Below, in pieces: positions 9,088 to 17,181 of a stretch of DNA of 64,000 nt (positions within the stretch are counted from its first letter, which is position 1; each line of letters opens with the position of its first letter). A program made the translations under genes and the position numbers. A model generated the notes under the pieces. The model was not told the DNA's origin. It made no database searches and worked only from the letters and a program-made list of their open reading frames with translations. This DNA comes from Solibacillus ferritrahens. Its GTDB lineage: Bacteria > Bacillota > Bacilli > Bacillales_A > Planococcaceae. The DNA lies in NCBI RefSeq assembly GCF_037027585.1, contig NZ_JAXCLE010000003.1:197656-261655 (forward strand), given 5' to 3'.

Positions 9088-9096
9088 AAAATGATA

Positions 9097-9110
9097 TCTC
9101 GATTTCGAGA
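9097..9110. promoter_or_regulatory. MhqR operator upstream of mhqO
   Basis: TCTCGATTTCGAGA, a perfect 14-bp palindrome, lies between mhqR and mhqO and ends 17 bp before the mhqO start. It shares TATCTCGA with the first operator. Confidence 0.7.
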
Positions 9111-9127
9111 AAACGGAGGAATTACAC

Positions 9128-10111
9128 ATGAACCACATTAAAGGAATACACCATGTAACAGCCATTACAAGCAGTGCAGAAAAAAATTACGAATTCTTTA
9201 CGTATACATTAGGTATGCGTCTTGTGAAGAAAACGGTAAATCAGGATGATATTCAAACATACCACCTGTTTTTCGCGGATGATAAAGGCTCTGCCGGAAC
9301 AGATATGACATTTTTTGATTTCCCGGGAATCCCAAAAGGCACACATGGTACAGATGAAATTTACAAAACAGCGTTCCGTGTCCCAAATGATGCAGCACTG
9401 GATTATTGGGTTAAACGTTTTGATCGATTAAACGTAAAGCATGAAGGTATTAGTACTCTATTTGGCAAACAAGTATTATCATTTGTTGATTTCGATGATC
9501 AACAGTACATGCTTATTTCGGATGAAAAAAATGAAGGCATCGCATCAGGTACGCCATGGCAAAAAGGACCGATTCCATTGGAGTTTGCAATAACAGGCTT
9601 AGGACCGATTCATATCCGGGTTTCACAATTTGATTATTTCAAAGAGGTACTCGAAAAAGTAATGGTGATGCGTGAAGTTCAGAAGGATGGTTCATTGCAC
9701 TTATTTGAAGTTGGTGAAGGTGGCAATGGGGCATCTGTCATCGTCGAGCACAATACAGAGCTAGCACCGGGACGTCAAGGCTTTGGTACGGTTCACCATG
9801 CTGCATTCCGATTAGAAAATACGGAAGTACTGCATGAATGGACAAAACGTTTGGAAGGCTTTGGTTTCGGTACATCAGGCTATGTTGACCGTTTCTTCTT
9901 TGAATCGCTTTATGCGCGTGTAGCACCTGGCATTTTATTCGAGTGGGCTACTGACGGACCAGGATTTATGGGAGATGAGCCGTATGAAACAGTTGGGGAA
10001 TCGCTATCATTACCACCGTTTTTAGAAAGCAAACGTCAATATATTGAAAGCGTTGTTCGTCCGATTGATACAGTACGCTCAACTAAAACAATTGAAAAAG
10101 AGTATGAATAG
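9128..10111 (+). CDS. mhqO: ring-cleaving (extradiol) dioxygenase MhqO
   Basis: 327 residues of the glyoxalase/vicinal-oxygen-chelate fold with two repeats, one starting GIHHVTAITSSAEKNYEFF and another near GTVHHAAFRL. The metal ligands are probably the histidines of these two motifs plus a glutamate near LFEWATDGPG. The family opens hydroquinone or catechol-type rings and protects against quinones. It follows mhqR by 40 bp and is followed by mhqD after 30 bp. Length is close to the B. subtilis protein. Confidence 0.88.
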   Translation: MNHIKGIHHVTAITSSAEKNYEFFTYTLGMRLVKKTVNQDDIQTYHLFFADDKGSAGTDMTFFDFPGIPKGTHGTDEIYKTAFRVPNDAALDYWVKRFDRLNVKHEGISTLFGKQVLSFVDFDDQQYMLISDEKNEGIASGTPWQKGPIPLEFAITGLGPIHIRVSQFDYFKEVLEKVMVMREVQKDGSLHLFEVGEGGNGASVIVEHNTELAPGRQGFGTVHHAAFRLENTEVLHEWTKRLEGFGFGTSGYVDRFFFESLYARVAPGILFEWATDGPGFMGDEPYETVGESLSLPPFLESKRQYIESVVRPIDTVRSTKTIEKEYE

Positions 10112-10141
10112 TTTCTACTATATAAGAAAGGAGAATGGACT

Positions 10142-10744
10142 ATGAACTATATTTTTAATAAAGGAAAAAGTGATAAGCCTGTATTGTTACTGCTGCATGG
10201 CACAGGTGGAGATGAAAACAGCCTACTTGCACTGGCAGAAATCATTGATCCGGAAGCATCTGTATTAAGTGTACGGGGCAATGTGCTGGAACAGGGGATG
10301 CCACGATTTTTCCGCCGTTTAGCAGAAGGTGTTTTTGATATGGAAGATTTAGCATTCCGTACGAAGGAACTCTATGAATTTCTCGACAAAAAAGCTGCAG
10401 ATTACGAGTTTGATCGCAACAATATTATTGCAATCGGTTATTCGAACGGTGCCAACATCGCAGCAAACTTGTTGTTTGAATATGAAAATGCATTAAAGGG
10501 TGCCATTCTGCATCATCCAATGGTGCCAAACCGTGAAACGACTGTTGCCAAACAGGACGGCACACTAGTCTTTATCGCAGCAGGCATCAATGACCCAATT
10601 TGCCCACAGCAAGAAGCAACCGATTTAGAGCGTTACTTAAAAAATGCAGGTGCTCATGTAACATTGACGTGGGAATCAAATGGCCACCAGCTTACGATGA
10701 GTGAAGTGCAAAAGGCAAAAGCTTGGTATGATCAAACGTTTTAG
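10142..10744 (+). CDS. mhqD: carboxylesterase/phospholipase-like hydrolase MhqD
   Basis: 200 residues of the alpha/beta hydrolase fold: oxyanion region LLLHGTGGDE, nucleophile elbow GYSNGAN with the catalytic serine, aspartate in INDPICP and histidine in SNGHQL. It belongs to the YodD/MhqD esterases of the quinone stress regulon. It follows mhqO closely and ends at a strong terminator, completing the operon. Confidence 0.85.
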   Translation: MNYIFNKGKSDKPVLLLLHGTGGDENSLLALAEIIDPEASVLSVRGNVLEQGMPRFFRRLAEGVFDMEDLAFRTKELYEFLDKKAADYEFDRNNIIAIGYSNGANIAANLLFEYENALKGAILHHPMVPNRETTVAKQDGTLVFIAAGINDPICPQQEATDLERYLKNAGAHVTLTWESNGHQLTMSEVQKAKAWYDQTF

Positions 10745-10755
10745 GAAATAAAGAG

Positions 10756-10795
10756 GACCCTTTCTGATATAGATATCAGGAAGGGTCTATATTTT
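10756..10795 (+). terminator. terminator of the mhq operon
   Basis: Arms GACCCTTTCTGATAT and ATATCAGGAAGGGTC, with a T-rich tail. Confidence 0.85.
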
Positions 10796-11001
10796 TATGT
10801 ATAGGTAAATATTGAAATTTATAGTTTAAAATATGACCAGCCAAAAATAATTTACGGTCGCAATATTTGTATTTTAGTTCCATATAATTGAAAAATATAA
10901 TAAACTATAGAGCTTCATGTCTTATGACTAGAGGTAGCTATAGACGGTTATTAAATAAAATTGTAAATTACTGGTATAACATTGAATAGGAGGATGAACT
11001 A

Positions 11002-11445
11002 TTGCTAAAGAAAATAAAAATAATTGAGGACAGAAAAGCATTTATTTTAGCTATTGGTTTATTAATTATAATCTGGATTTTTTTCAGTAATTATTGGCAT
11101 TATCCATCTCCGCCGATTGATTCACTCACTGCAAAGGAGGTTATTCGTATTTTAGAGGAAGAAGATTCTGAGAGCGGGCTTATGAAAATCGCTACTGAAA
11201 ATGATTTTGATTGGTATATATGTAAGGGTATTAGCTGTATAGATGAGGAAATATTTTTCCCGCTTTCAGATAGAGGTTGGCATAAACAAGGATCAATTGA
11301 TAAACAAGATTATTATGTCCAAACTTTCACTAAAGATCAATTTGCAGGTAACCTAGGCACTACTCTCAAAATAGAAGTATACTACAGTTGGTTGGGAAAG
11401 GAAGATGTATTTTTTTTGAAAATACCTCAAGATGTTGAATTTTAG
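11002..11445 (+). CDS. membrane-anchored hypothetical protein
   Basis: 147 residues. The start is TTG, 8 nt after AGGAGG; the ATG at 10994 is out of frame. One N-terminal helix (about 12-29, FILAIGLLIIIWIFF) anchors an outside domain with two cysteines close together (CKGISC). The family was not recognised. It stands alone, without clear operon partners. Confidence 0.65.
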   Translation: MLKKIKIIEDRKAFILAIGLLIIIWIFFSNYWHYPSPPIDSLTAKEVIRILEEEDSESGLMKIATENDFDWYICKGISCIDEEIFFPLSDRGWHKQGSIDKQDYYVQTFTKDQFAGNLGTTLKIEVYYSWLGKEDVFFLKIPQDVEF

Positions 11446-11479
11446 TTACGAGGTGCTTCATATGACCATGGAAGGAAGA

Positions 11480-11690
11480 GGGGGTTATAAATAAATAACC
11501 GGAGGAATTCCCCTTATTTGAAAAATTATTGGTTTTTTCATGAAAATAAGGGTAAAAATTTCCCTTATGTAGTGTGTATCCCCACTTTTTTATTGCTTTT
11601 TAGGGTAATAAGCGGAAATTCTCCCCTTATTTCGGGTGTTTTTTGAGCAATTTCGAAAATAAGCGGAATTCTTCCGTCTATTTTTCCGCA
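11480..11690. repeat. cluster of short palindromic repeats
   Basis: Four degenerate copies of a unit like AATAAG(C/G)GGAAATTCTCC(C/G)CTTATT: near 11499-11519, 11543-11566, 11607-11633 and 11659-11685. Each can fold on itself. They fill most of the 367-bp gap before rnz. Function unknown; they resemble small intergenic repeats rather than one terminator. Confidence 0.55.
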
Positions 11691-11812
11691 AGCTCTATCT
11701 ATTACCGTGCCAATTTATACTTTGCATTAATTTATTTGCAACCTATAATAAAAACAACGATAGTAAAAGCTTCTACATGAGGCAAACTATACTCGTGTTA
11801 GGAGGAAAAGAC

Positions 11813-12754
11813 ATGCAAATACAGTTTTTGGGTACCGGTGCTGGAATGCCGTCAAAAGAACGCAATACGAGTTCCATTGCATTCAAACTTTTGGAAGAAC
11901 GAGGATCAATTTGGTTGTTTGATTGTGGGGAAGCGACACAGCACCAAATTTTGCATACATCAATAAAACCGCGGAAAATCGATAAAATTTTTATTACGCA
12001 TTTACACGGTGACCATATATTTGGACTACCCGGTTTTTTAAGTTCCCGGTCCTTTTTAGGTGGGGAGGGTCTGTTAACAATTTACGGGCCAGCTGGTTTA
12101 AAACAATGGATTGAACAAACATTACAATTATCGAAAACTCATTTAACCTATCCAGTCGAATTTGTTGAAGTAACAGAGGGAATCATATTTGAAGATGAGA
12201 AATTTACCGTCCATGCACTGCCGCTTCAGCATGTCGTCCCATGCTTCGGCTATCGGATTGAACAAAAGCCGATGCAAGGCGAGCTACTGATTGAAAAAGC
12301 GTTAGCATACGGGGTGCCAAAAGGTCCGTTATTAGGCAAATTAAAAGCAGGTCATTCCGTACAATTAGAGGATGGAACGATTGTTGAAAGCAGTGATGTG
12401 ACGTCACCCCCGCAGCAAGGATTTACCGTGGCGATTTTAGGGGATACAAAGTATTGCGAAAACAGTATCCGGTTAGCACAGAATGCGGATGTTATGGTAC
12501 ATGAAGCGACGTTTGACCATTCGACAATCGAACTTGCCGCCCAGTACGGACATGCGACGAATACAGAAGCAGCTAAAATTGCAAAAAAGGCACAAGCAAA
12601 ACATCTGCTGTTGAATCATATTAGCGCCCGTTTCCTGAAGCATGATTTAATCCCGTTTTTAGAAGAAGCTAAAGCGATCTTCGAAAACAGCTATCTAGCG
12701 AATGATTTCAGCCAGTATGAGTGGCGGAAAAATGAACTGATGGAAATTGAATAA
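11813..12754 (+). CDS. rnz: ribonuclease Z
   Basis: 313 residues from the ATG at 11813, 7 nt after AGGAGG; an in-frame upstream ATG (11777) has no ribosome site. Metallo-beta-lactamase fold with the zinc motif HLHGDHIFGLPGF, LGDTKYC, the histidine in HEATF and the final HISARF. The length matches the bacterial ~307-residue form. It cuts the 3' trailer from tRNA precursors. As in B. subtilis, it lies near proC/proI and a YqjP-like gene. Confidence 0.95.
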   Translation: MQIQFLGTGAGMPSKERNTSSIAFKLLEERGSIWLFDCGEATQHQILHTSIKPRKIDKIFITHLHGDHIFGLPGFLSSRSFLGGEGLLTIYGPAGLKQWIEQTLQLSKTHLTYPVEFVEVTEGIIFEDEKFTVHALPLQHVVPCFGYRIEQKPMQGELLIEKALAYGVPKGPLLGKLKAGHSVQLEDGTIVESSDVTSPPQQGFTVAILGDTKYCENSIRLAQNADVMVHEATFDHSTIELAAQYGHATNTEAAKIAKKAQAKHLLLNHISARFLKHDLIPFLEEAKAIFENSYLANDFSQYEWRKNELMEIE

Positions 12755-12768
12755 GCAAATTTATATTG

Positions 12769-12809
12769 AGGCGTATAGTAAATGCTAGAGTATTTACTAT
12801 ACGCCTCTT
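12769..12809 (+). terminator. terminator after rnz
   Basis: Arms GAGGCGTATAGTAAAT and ATTTACTATACGCCTC, then TTTACTT. Confidence 0.8.
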
Positions 12810-12875
12810 TACTTATTTGAGAAAAATCTGGTCATTTACAGAAATAATTCGCTATAATGGAGAAAAGGGGGATGA

Positions 12876-13109
12876 ATGATGCAGCAACCGACAATTTCAC
12901 CGAAAGTATTACGATTGCTAGTTATTTTTCCAAATGTAATGAGTTATATTTTATTATTTGGAGTAGTCGTCTACATACGTACCAACCTAGATATGCTTAA
13001 GGCAACAGATAGCTTAAATACGTGGCTGATTATTGCCGCAGTATTAGGTCCGATTTCTTTGTATACGACATTCAGTATTGTGAAGCGAATTAAGAATGGA
13101 ATGTTGTAA
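12876..13109 (+). CDS. small two-helix membrane protein
   Basis: 77 residues with membrane helices at about 15-34 and 48-66 and a basic C-terminal tail (VKRIKNGML). TATAAT at 12853-12858 and AAAAGGGG precede it. ATG codons at 12876 and 12879 are both possible. The family was not recognised. Confidence 0.65.
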   Translation: MMQQPTISPKVLRLLVIFPNVMSYILLFGVVVYIRTNLDMLKATDSLNTWLIIAAVLGPISLYTTFSIVKRIKNGML

Positions 13110-13163
13110 AAGATTACGGTTCCCATAAGGGATGAAAACAATTAAATTATTAATCATATTTCT

Positions 13164-13200
13164 AAACACTCAGTCATTATTTAAACTGAGTGTTTTTAAT
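13164..13200 (+). terminator. terminator between convergent genes
   Basis: Arms AAACACTCAGT and ACTGAGTGTTT with T tract; probably serves both directions. Confidence 0.75.
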
Positions 13201-13228
13201 ATTTAGCTTAAACTGGTGAATCAATCTA

Positions 13229-13744
13229 TTAAATATTTACTTTTGAAGCCCAATTTGTGAAACCGATTTTCATTAATTTTTCGGCAGCTTCACTTGGACT
13301 AATGAGGAAGTCATGTTCTACCCAATTTTTTAAGAAGCCAATTGTGCCGAAACTTGCAAAAATGGCATAATCTAAATCGTTATAAACGTGCATTAAATAG
13401 TTGCTCAGTTCAATGGAAAGATGATGAAAATCGAGTGTATCTTGTAATGCATGTTGATAATAAGAGCGGTATTTAATAATGTGTTGACACAGGTTGAGAG
13501 TAGTTGTACTACTGAATTCATGAGGATTTTTTATTTCATAATGCATGAAAAATTCCCTGTGAATCTGCTGTTTTACATACAAATGGAGCTGCTCTCGATT
13601 GTCGAAATGGGTGTAAAAGGAAGAGCGTGATGTATTAGCAACTAGAACAATTTGTTTTACTGAAACCTGGGTAGGGAGATGTTGATGAAGGAGTTGCAAA
13701 TAAGCTTCCTGAAACGTGTTTTTTAATGATTTCAAATGTGACAC
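13229..13744 (-). CDS. TetR-family transcriptional regulator
   Basis: 171 residues. The N-terminal helix-turn-helix reads LPTQVSVKQIVLVANTSRSSFYTHFDNREQL, typical TetR. The C-terminal part (75-171) is a helical ligand and dimer domain. It is transcribed away from the SDR gene at 13832, with a perfect inverted repeat in the shared region, so it probably represses that gene and itself. The ligand is unknown. Confidence 0.85.
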   Translation of the reverse strand: MSHLKSLKNTFQEAYLQLLHQHLPTQVSVKQIVLVANTSRSSFYTHFDNREQLHLYVKQQIHREFFMHYEIKNPHEFSSTTTLNLCQHIIKYRSYYQHALQDTLDFHHLSIELSNYLMHVYNDLDYAIFASFGTIGFLKNWVEHDFLISPSEAAEKLMKIGFTNWASKVNI

Positions 13745-13750
13745 TCCTCG

Positions 13751-13771
13751 GACATTTTCACTTGAAATGTC
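13751..13771. promoter_or_regulatory. inverted-repeat operator for the TetR regulator
   Basis: GACATTT and AAATGTC, perfect 7-bp arms with a 7-bp spacer, lie immediately upstream of the regulator start, in the region divergent to the SDR gene. Confidence 0.6.
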
Positions 13772-13831
13772 TGAATTATATTAAATGAATGCGGTTACAA
13801 TTAAAATATAAAAGTATAGGAGGTATGTCAA

Positions 13832-14653
13832 ATGACAAATCAAGTTTATGTAATTACAGGTGGTTCTGGTGGAATGGGTAAAGCGACTGCTGAACTCGTA
13901 GGGAAATACGGTACAGTATTACTTGCAGATATTTCTGAGGAGCGTTTAGAAGCAACAAAACAGGAGTTAGCTTCAAAAGGGATTACGGACGTTCATTATC
14001 AAACAGTTGATATTACTTCTAAAGAAAATGTAGATGCTTTAGCAGCAAAAACGAAACAACTAGGTACATTAAAAGGTTTAGTACATACAGCAGGGATTTC
14101 TCCCACTATGGGTGATGCAAAGAAAATTTTAGATGTTAACCTAACAGGAACAATTAATGTATTAAATGCATTTTATCCGCTAGCAACTGAAGGTACATCT
14201 GCAGTTATTATTTCATCTATGAGTGGCTATATGGTACCCCCACAAGGACCTCATATGGAAGTAATCCGCAATCCATTTGGTGAAAATACTGTCGAAACGC
14301 TAGAGCAATTCTCTCAAGGGAATTCTGGCGCAGCATATACGTTTTCTAAATTAGCTGTACAAGTAATTGCTGAAGATCAGGCTTGGCATTGGGGTGAAAA
14401 AGGCGCACGTATTAATTCACTTTCTCCAGGGACGATCAATACATCAATGGGTCGCCAAGAGGCAAAGCAGTCTGAGCAAATGGCACAATTACTTGCGATT
14501 ACACCATTAAAAAGGGAAGGGGAAGCACGTGAAATTGCAACGGCTGTTGAATTCTTATTGAGCGATGCAGCTTCTTACATTACAGGTATCGATTTACGTG
14601 TAGATGGCGGAACAGTGCCAAACTTACGTAAAGTACAAGCAGCCCAACGATAA
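13832..14653 (+). CDS. short-chain dehydrogenase/reductase
   Basis: 273 residues. Rossmann motif TGGSGGMGKA at the N-terminus, D34 after beta2 (LADIS) suggesting NAD rather than NADP, serines in ISSMSGY and catalytic YTFSK. It resembles 3-alpha-hydroxysteroid-type SDRs in the insertion after SSMSGYM. It is divergent from the TetR gene. Substrate unknown. Confidence 0.85.
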   Translation: MTNQVYVITGGSGGMGKATAELVGKYGTVLLADISEERLEATKQELASKGITDVHYQTVDITSKENVDALAAKTKQLGTLKGLVHTAGISPTMGDAKKILDVNLTGTINVLNAFYPLATEGTSAVIISSMSGYMVPPQGPHMEVIRNPFGENTVETLEQFSQGNSGAAYTFSKLAVQVIAEDQAWHWGEKGARINSLSPGTINTSMGRQEAKQSEQMAQLLAITPLKREGEAREIATAVEFLLSDAASYITGIDLRVDGGTVPNLRKVQAAQR

Positions 14654-14678
14654 TATATTCTTTTAAAAATGTTCATAA

Positions 14679-14716
14679 AGAAGAGCTTGGGTGCAAAAAT
14701 ACCTCAAGCTCTTTTG
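14679..14716. terminator. bidirectional terminator between SDR and proC
   Basis: Arms AAGAGCTTG and CAAGCTCTT, then TTGC; lies between convergent genes. Confidence 0.7.
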
Positions 14717-14810
14717 CATACAAACTATTTTCATTTGCTATTATATTAATTGCCATGTCCGATACGATTTTGTTTAGCATGTGATTTATCAAACGTTCGA
14801 ATTAAGTTTT

Positions 14811-15617
14811 TTACTCCCCGCGCGCCAATTCTCTAGACCGGTTTTCTGCGCTTCTGACACAGTTTGCAATTGTCTCGTTAAAGGACATCGATTCCAGTGC
14901 TTTAATCCCAGCCTCTGTCGTTCCACCTGGACTCGTTACTTTTTTGCGCAGTATTTGCGGTTCGACATTACCGGATTTCAGCATTTCCGCTGATCCCGCA
15001 ATCGTCTGAACCATTAGTTCCCGTACAATTTCCTTTGACAAACCATATTCAGCCCCAGCCTGTTCAAATGCTTCAACCAAATAGTATAAATAGGCAGGAC
15101 CACTTCCGGAAAGCGCTGTAACGGCATGAAGCTTTTCTTCCTCAACTTCAATGACAATGCCGACCGCTTCAAGCATTTGAATATAAAGTGCATGCTGAAC
15201 AGTTGTGACGTGTTTATTGAATGCTATACCTGAAGCAGACATTCCAATAGTTGCGGAAGTGTTTGGCATGACACGAGCAATTGGTCGGCTGCCGAGATAT
15301 TGTTCGATCGTCTCAATGCTTACGCCAGCCAGTACGGATAAAATCGCGGTATCAGCACCTAAATGTGGTGCAATTACCTCCATTGCAGCGCGGGCATCTT
15401 TTGGCTTCATCGCTAAAATAACGAGATCAGCATCGTGCAGCTGCGAAATATCCTCCATTAGGTTGACATTATAGGCTTCAACAAGCTCCTGTAAGCGTTC
15501 TTTATTGGATCGATTGGATATGAACAGAGCCTTTGGGTTAACGACACTCTTTTTGATCCATCCATGAATGAGCGCTTCTGCCATGGAACCAGCACCGATA
15601 AATATAATCTTTTGCAT
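14811..15617 (-). CDS. proC: pyrroline-5-carboxylate reductase
   Basis: 268 residues. It has the N-terminal dinucleotide motif FIGAGSMAEALIHG, AMKPKD, ARVMPNTSATIG and the C-terminal signature TSPGGTTEAGI. It reduces pyrroline-5-carboxylate to proline, the last step of proline synthesis. It corresponds to B. subtilis proI by position beside rnz and yqjP. A T-box leader with a near-perfect promoter lies directly upstream, so uncharged proline tRNA should turn it on. Confidence 0.93.
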   Translation of the reverse strand: MQKIIFIGAGSMAEALIHGWIKKSVVNPKALFISNRSNKERLQELVEAYNVNLMEDISQLHDADLVILAMKPKDARAAMEVIAPHLGADTAILSVLAGVSIETIEQYLGSRPIARVMPNTSATIGMSASGIAFNKHVTTVQHALYIQMLEAVGIVIEVEEEKLHAVTALSGSGPAYLYYLVEAFEQAGAEYGLSKEIVRELMVQTIAGSAEMLKSGNVEPQILRKKVTSPGGTTEAGIKALESMSFNETIANCVRSAENRSRELARGE

Positions 15618-15682
15618 ATTGTATCCCTCCGATTTTTAAATGCGATTCCTGTAAACGTTAAGATTTTTTTATGAACATAAAA

Positions 15683-15927
15683 AAAGCATCTTCATCCCTA
15701 CAATCAGTAAGGACGAAAATGCATTGATTTCCGCGGTACCACCTTTATTCACACATAATGTGTGCAGCTTCAGCCTTTTTATCGCAAAGGGTACGGTTAT
15801 GTTGTCATAACGGCTCAAAAGGAGGTTCGATTATTTCAGCGGGTTATGCCGATTTCAGCAAAGACGGCACTCTCTAAAACCTTAAAATAATGTACTTAGC
15901 TTTCTCATTGCCTGTAAATTTCGAATT
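15683..15927 (-). promoter_or_regulatory. T-box leader of proC (proline tRNA)
   Basis: On the minus strand the conserved T-box core GGTGGTACCGCGG is at 15731-15743. Downstream is a terminator hairpin (15686-15722) with arms GCAT-TTTCGTCC and GGATGAAGATGC followed by seven T. Upstream is the stem I region with the AGAGAG motif. Proline triplets lie in the specifier region (for example CCT from 15825 to 15823), but I cannot fix the specifier by eye. B. subtilis proI and proBA are known to use T-boxes. The position before proC supports proline. Confidence 0.9.
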
Positions 15928-15934
15928 ATCAAAA

Positions 15935-15963
15935 ATTATAGTGGTGTATTGAAAAACTGTCAA
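15935..15963 (-). promoter_or_regulatory. promoter of the proC T-box transcript
   Basis: On the minus strand TTGACA (15963-15958), a 17-bp spacer and TATAAT (15940-15935): a full consensus sigma-A promoter. Confidence 0.9.
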
Positions 15964-16045
15964 CCTTTAACGTGACGAATAAGAAAAAAAGAGTTAAAAT
16001 AAATGAATAGTCATTCAGAACGAGCAAGCCAAAGGGGATTAAAAC

Positions 16046-16987
16046 ATGGAAGTACATAAAATTGTTATACCAACACCATATGCAGTAGGGGATGTAAATG
16101 CTTTTCTAGTAAAAGGAGATGCCCTCACTTTATTCGATGCAGGACCAAAAACAGAAGAAGCATATGAGGCGATCAAATGGGGTCTACGCAGTGCAGGTTA
16201 TGATTTGAAAGATGTGGAACAGGTCGTATTAACTCATCATCACCCGGACCATGCAGGATGGATTGATGCATTTCCTGGCGCGGAAGTGTTAGGTCATGAA
16301 TATGTCGATTACTGGATGAAAAAGGAACCATCATTTCTACAGTATCATGAGCAGTTTTTTAAAAAGCTATTAAAAGAGCAAGGTGTACCTGAAAAATATG
16401 TGAACCGTATTTTACACGTAAAAGGGGAAATCGAGCTGTTCGGTACGATTCCGCTAACAGGTTATTTAAAAGAAGGGGATGAAGTGCCAGGCCACCCAGG
16501 GATGAAAGTATACGAGACACCAGGCCATGCACAAAGCCATTTAATTTTCGTCGATGAGCAGACGAGAGAATGTATCGGCGGAGATTTACTACTGGAACGC
16601 ACATCTTCCAATCCATTAGTCGAGCCACCAATTGATTTATCGATGGAACGTCCTAAATCTCTTCTGCAGTACAATGAATCACTAAAACGCCTGAAAAACT
16701 TAGGGATTTCAAAAGTGTACTCAGGACACGGTGGGGAACTTACACAAATTGAACCCCTCATCGATGAGCGTTTGGAAAAACAAAGACAGCGCGCTTTCAA
16801 AGTATATGGACTGCTTGATAAGCCGCAAACCAACTTTGAAATGACGACCCAATTATTTGAACGGATCTATCAGCAGCAATTAGGCCTGACACTGAGTGAG
16901 ACGTTAGGACAGTTTGATTATTTGGTGGATCAGGGAATGGTTGAGATTGAGGAGCGGGATGGGATTCAGTATTATAAAAAACGTTGA
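16046..16987 (+). CDS. MBL-fold hydrolase, YqjP-like
   Basis: 313 residues. The metallo-beta-lactamase motif is THHHPDHAGW, with further ligands in ETPGHAQSH, GGDLLL and YSGHGG. A C-terminal winged-helix-like tail (about 240-313) follows, as in the glyoxalase II-like YqjP/LACTB2 branch. It matches the yqjP position beside proI and rnz. The substrate is not known. It is the last core gene before the tmRNA-fragment attachment site 26 bp downstream. Confidence 0.85.
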   Translation: MEVHKIVIPTPYAVGDVNAFLVKGDALTLFDAGPKTEEAYEAIKWGLRSAGYDLKDVEQVVLTHHHPDHAGWIDAFPGAEVLGHEYVDYWMKKEPSFLQYHEQFFKKLLKEQGVPEKYVNRILHVKGEIELFGTIPLTGYLKEGDEVPGHPGMKVYETPGHAQSHLIFVDEQTRECIGGDLLLERTSSNPLVEPPIDLSMERPKSLLQYNESLKRLKNLGISKVYSGHGGELTQIEPLIDERLEKQRQRAFKVYGLLDKPQTNFEMTTQLFERIYQQQLGLTLSETLGQFDYLVDQGMVEIEERDGIQYYKKR

Positions 16988-17012
16988 TTTATTCTCTTTG
17001 TATTTAATGGAG

Positions 17013-17050
17013 TTTTTGGACGCGGGTTCGACTCCCACCGTCTCCATACT
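17013..17050 (+). other. left attachment site with tmRNA 3'-end fragment
   Basis: GGACGCGGGTTCGACTCCC followed by ACCGTCTCCA matches the T-arm and acceptor end of tmRNA (ssrA). The rest of tmRNA is absent, because yqjP ends only 26 bp upstream. The final 18 bp, TCCCACCGTCTCCATACT (17033-17050), recur exactly at 43851-43868. The adjacent integrase supports an att site. The hairpin with arms AAAACCCTTG and CAAGGGTTTT at about 17082-17105 is a terminator. Confidence 0.8.
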
Positions 17051-17081
17051 TATATTTTCTAGAGTTGTCTAGAGTGGTCAA

Positions 17082-17110
17082 AACCCTTGTATATCAAGGG
17101 TTTTTTCTAT
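17082..17110 (-). terminator. terminator near left attachment site
   Basis: AAAACCCTTG-TATAT-CAAGGGTTTT with flanking A and T tracts; it could serve either strand, including the integrase gene. A close relative is at 48352-48380. Confidence 0.6.
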
Positions 17111-17181
17111 TTTTATTGTACTGAGCTTTCTGGGGTTTTCAGCATAAACTGGCTATAAAACTGGTCACTTTTGGGTCAAAA

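Noticed and set aside
17013..17050. Intact tmRNA gene
   Set aside because: Only the last ~35 nt are present; yqjP occupies the place of the rest.
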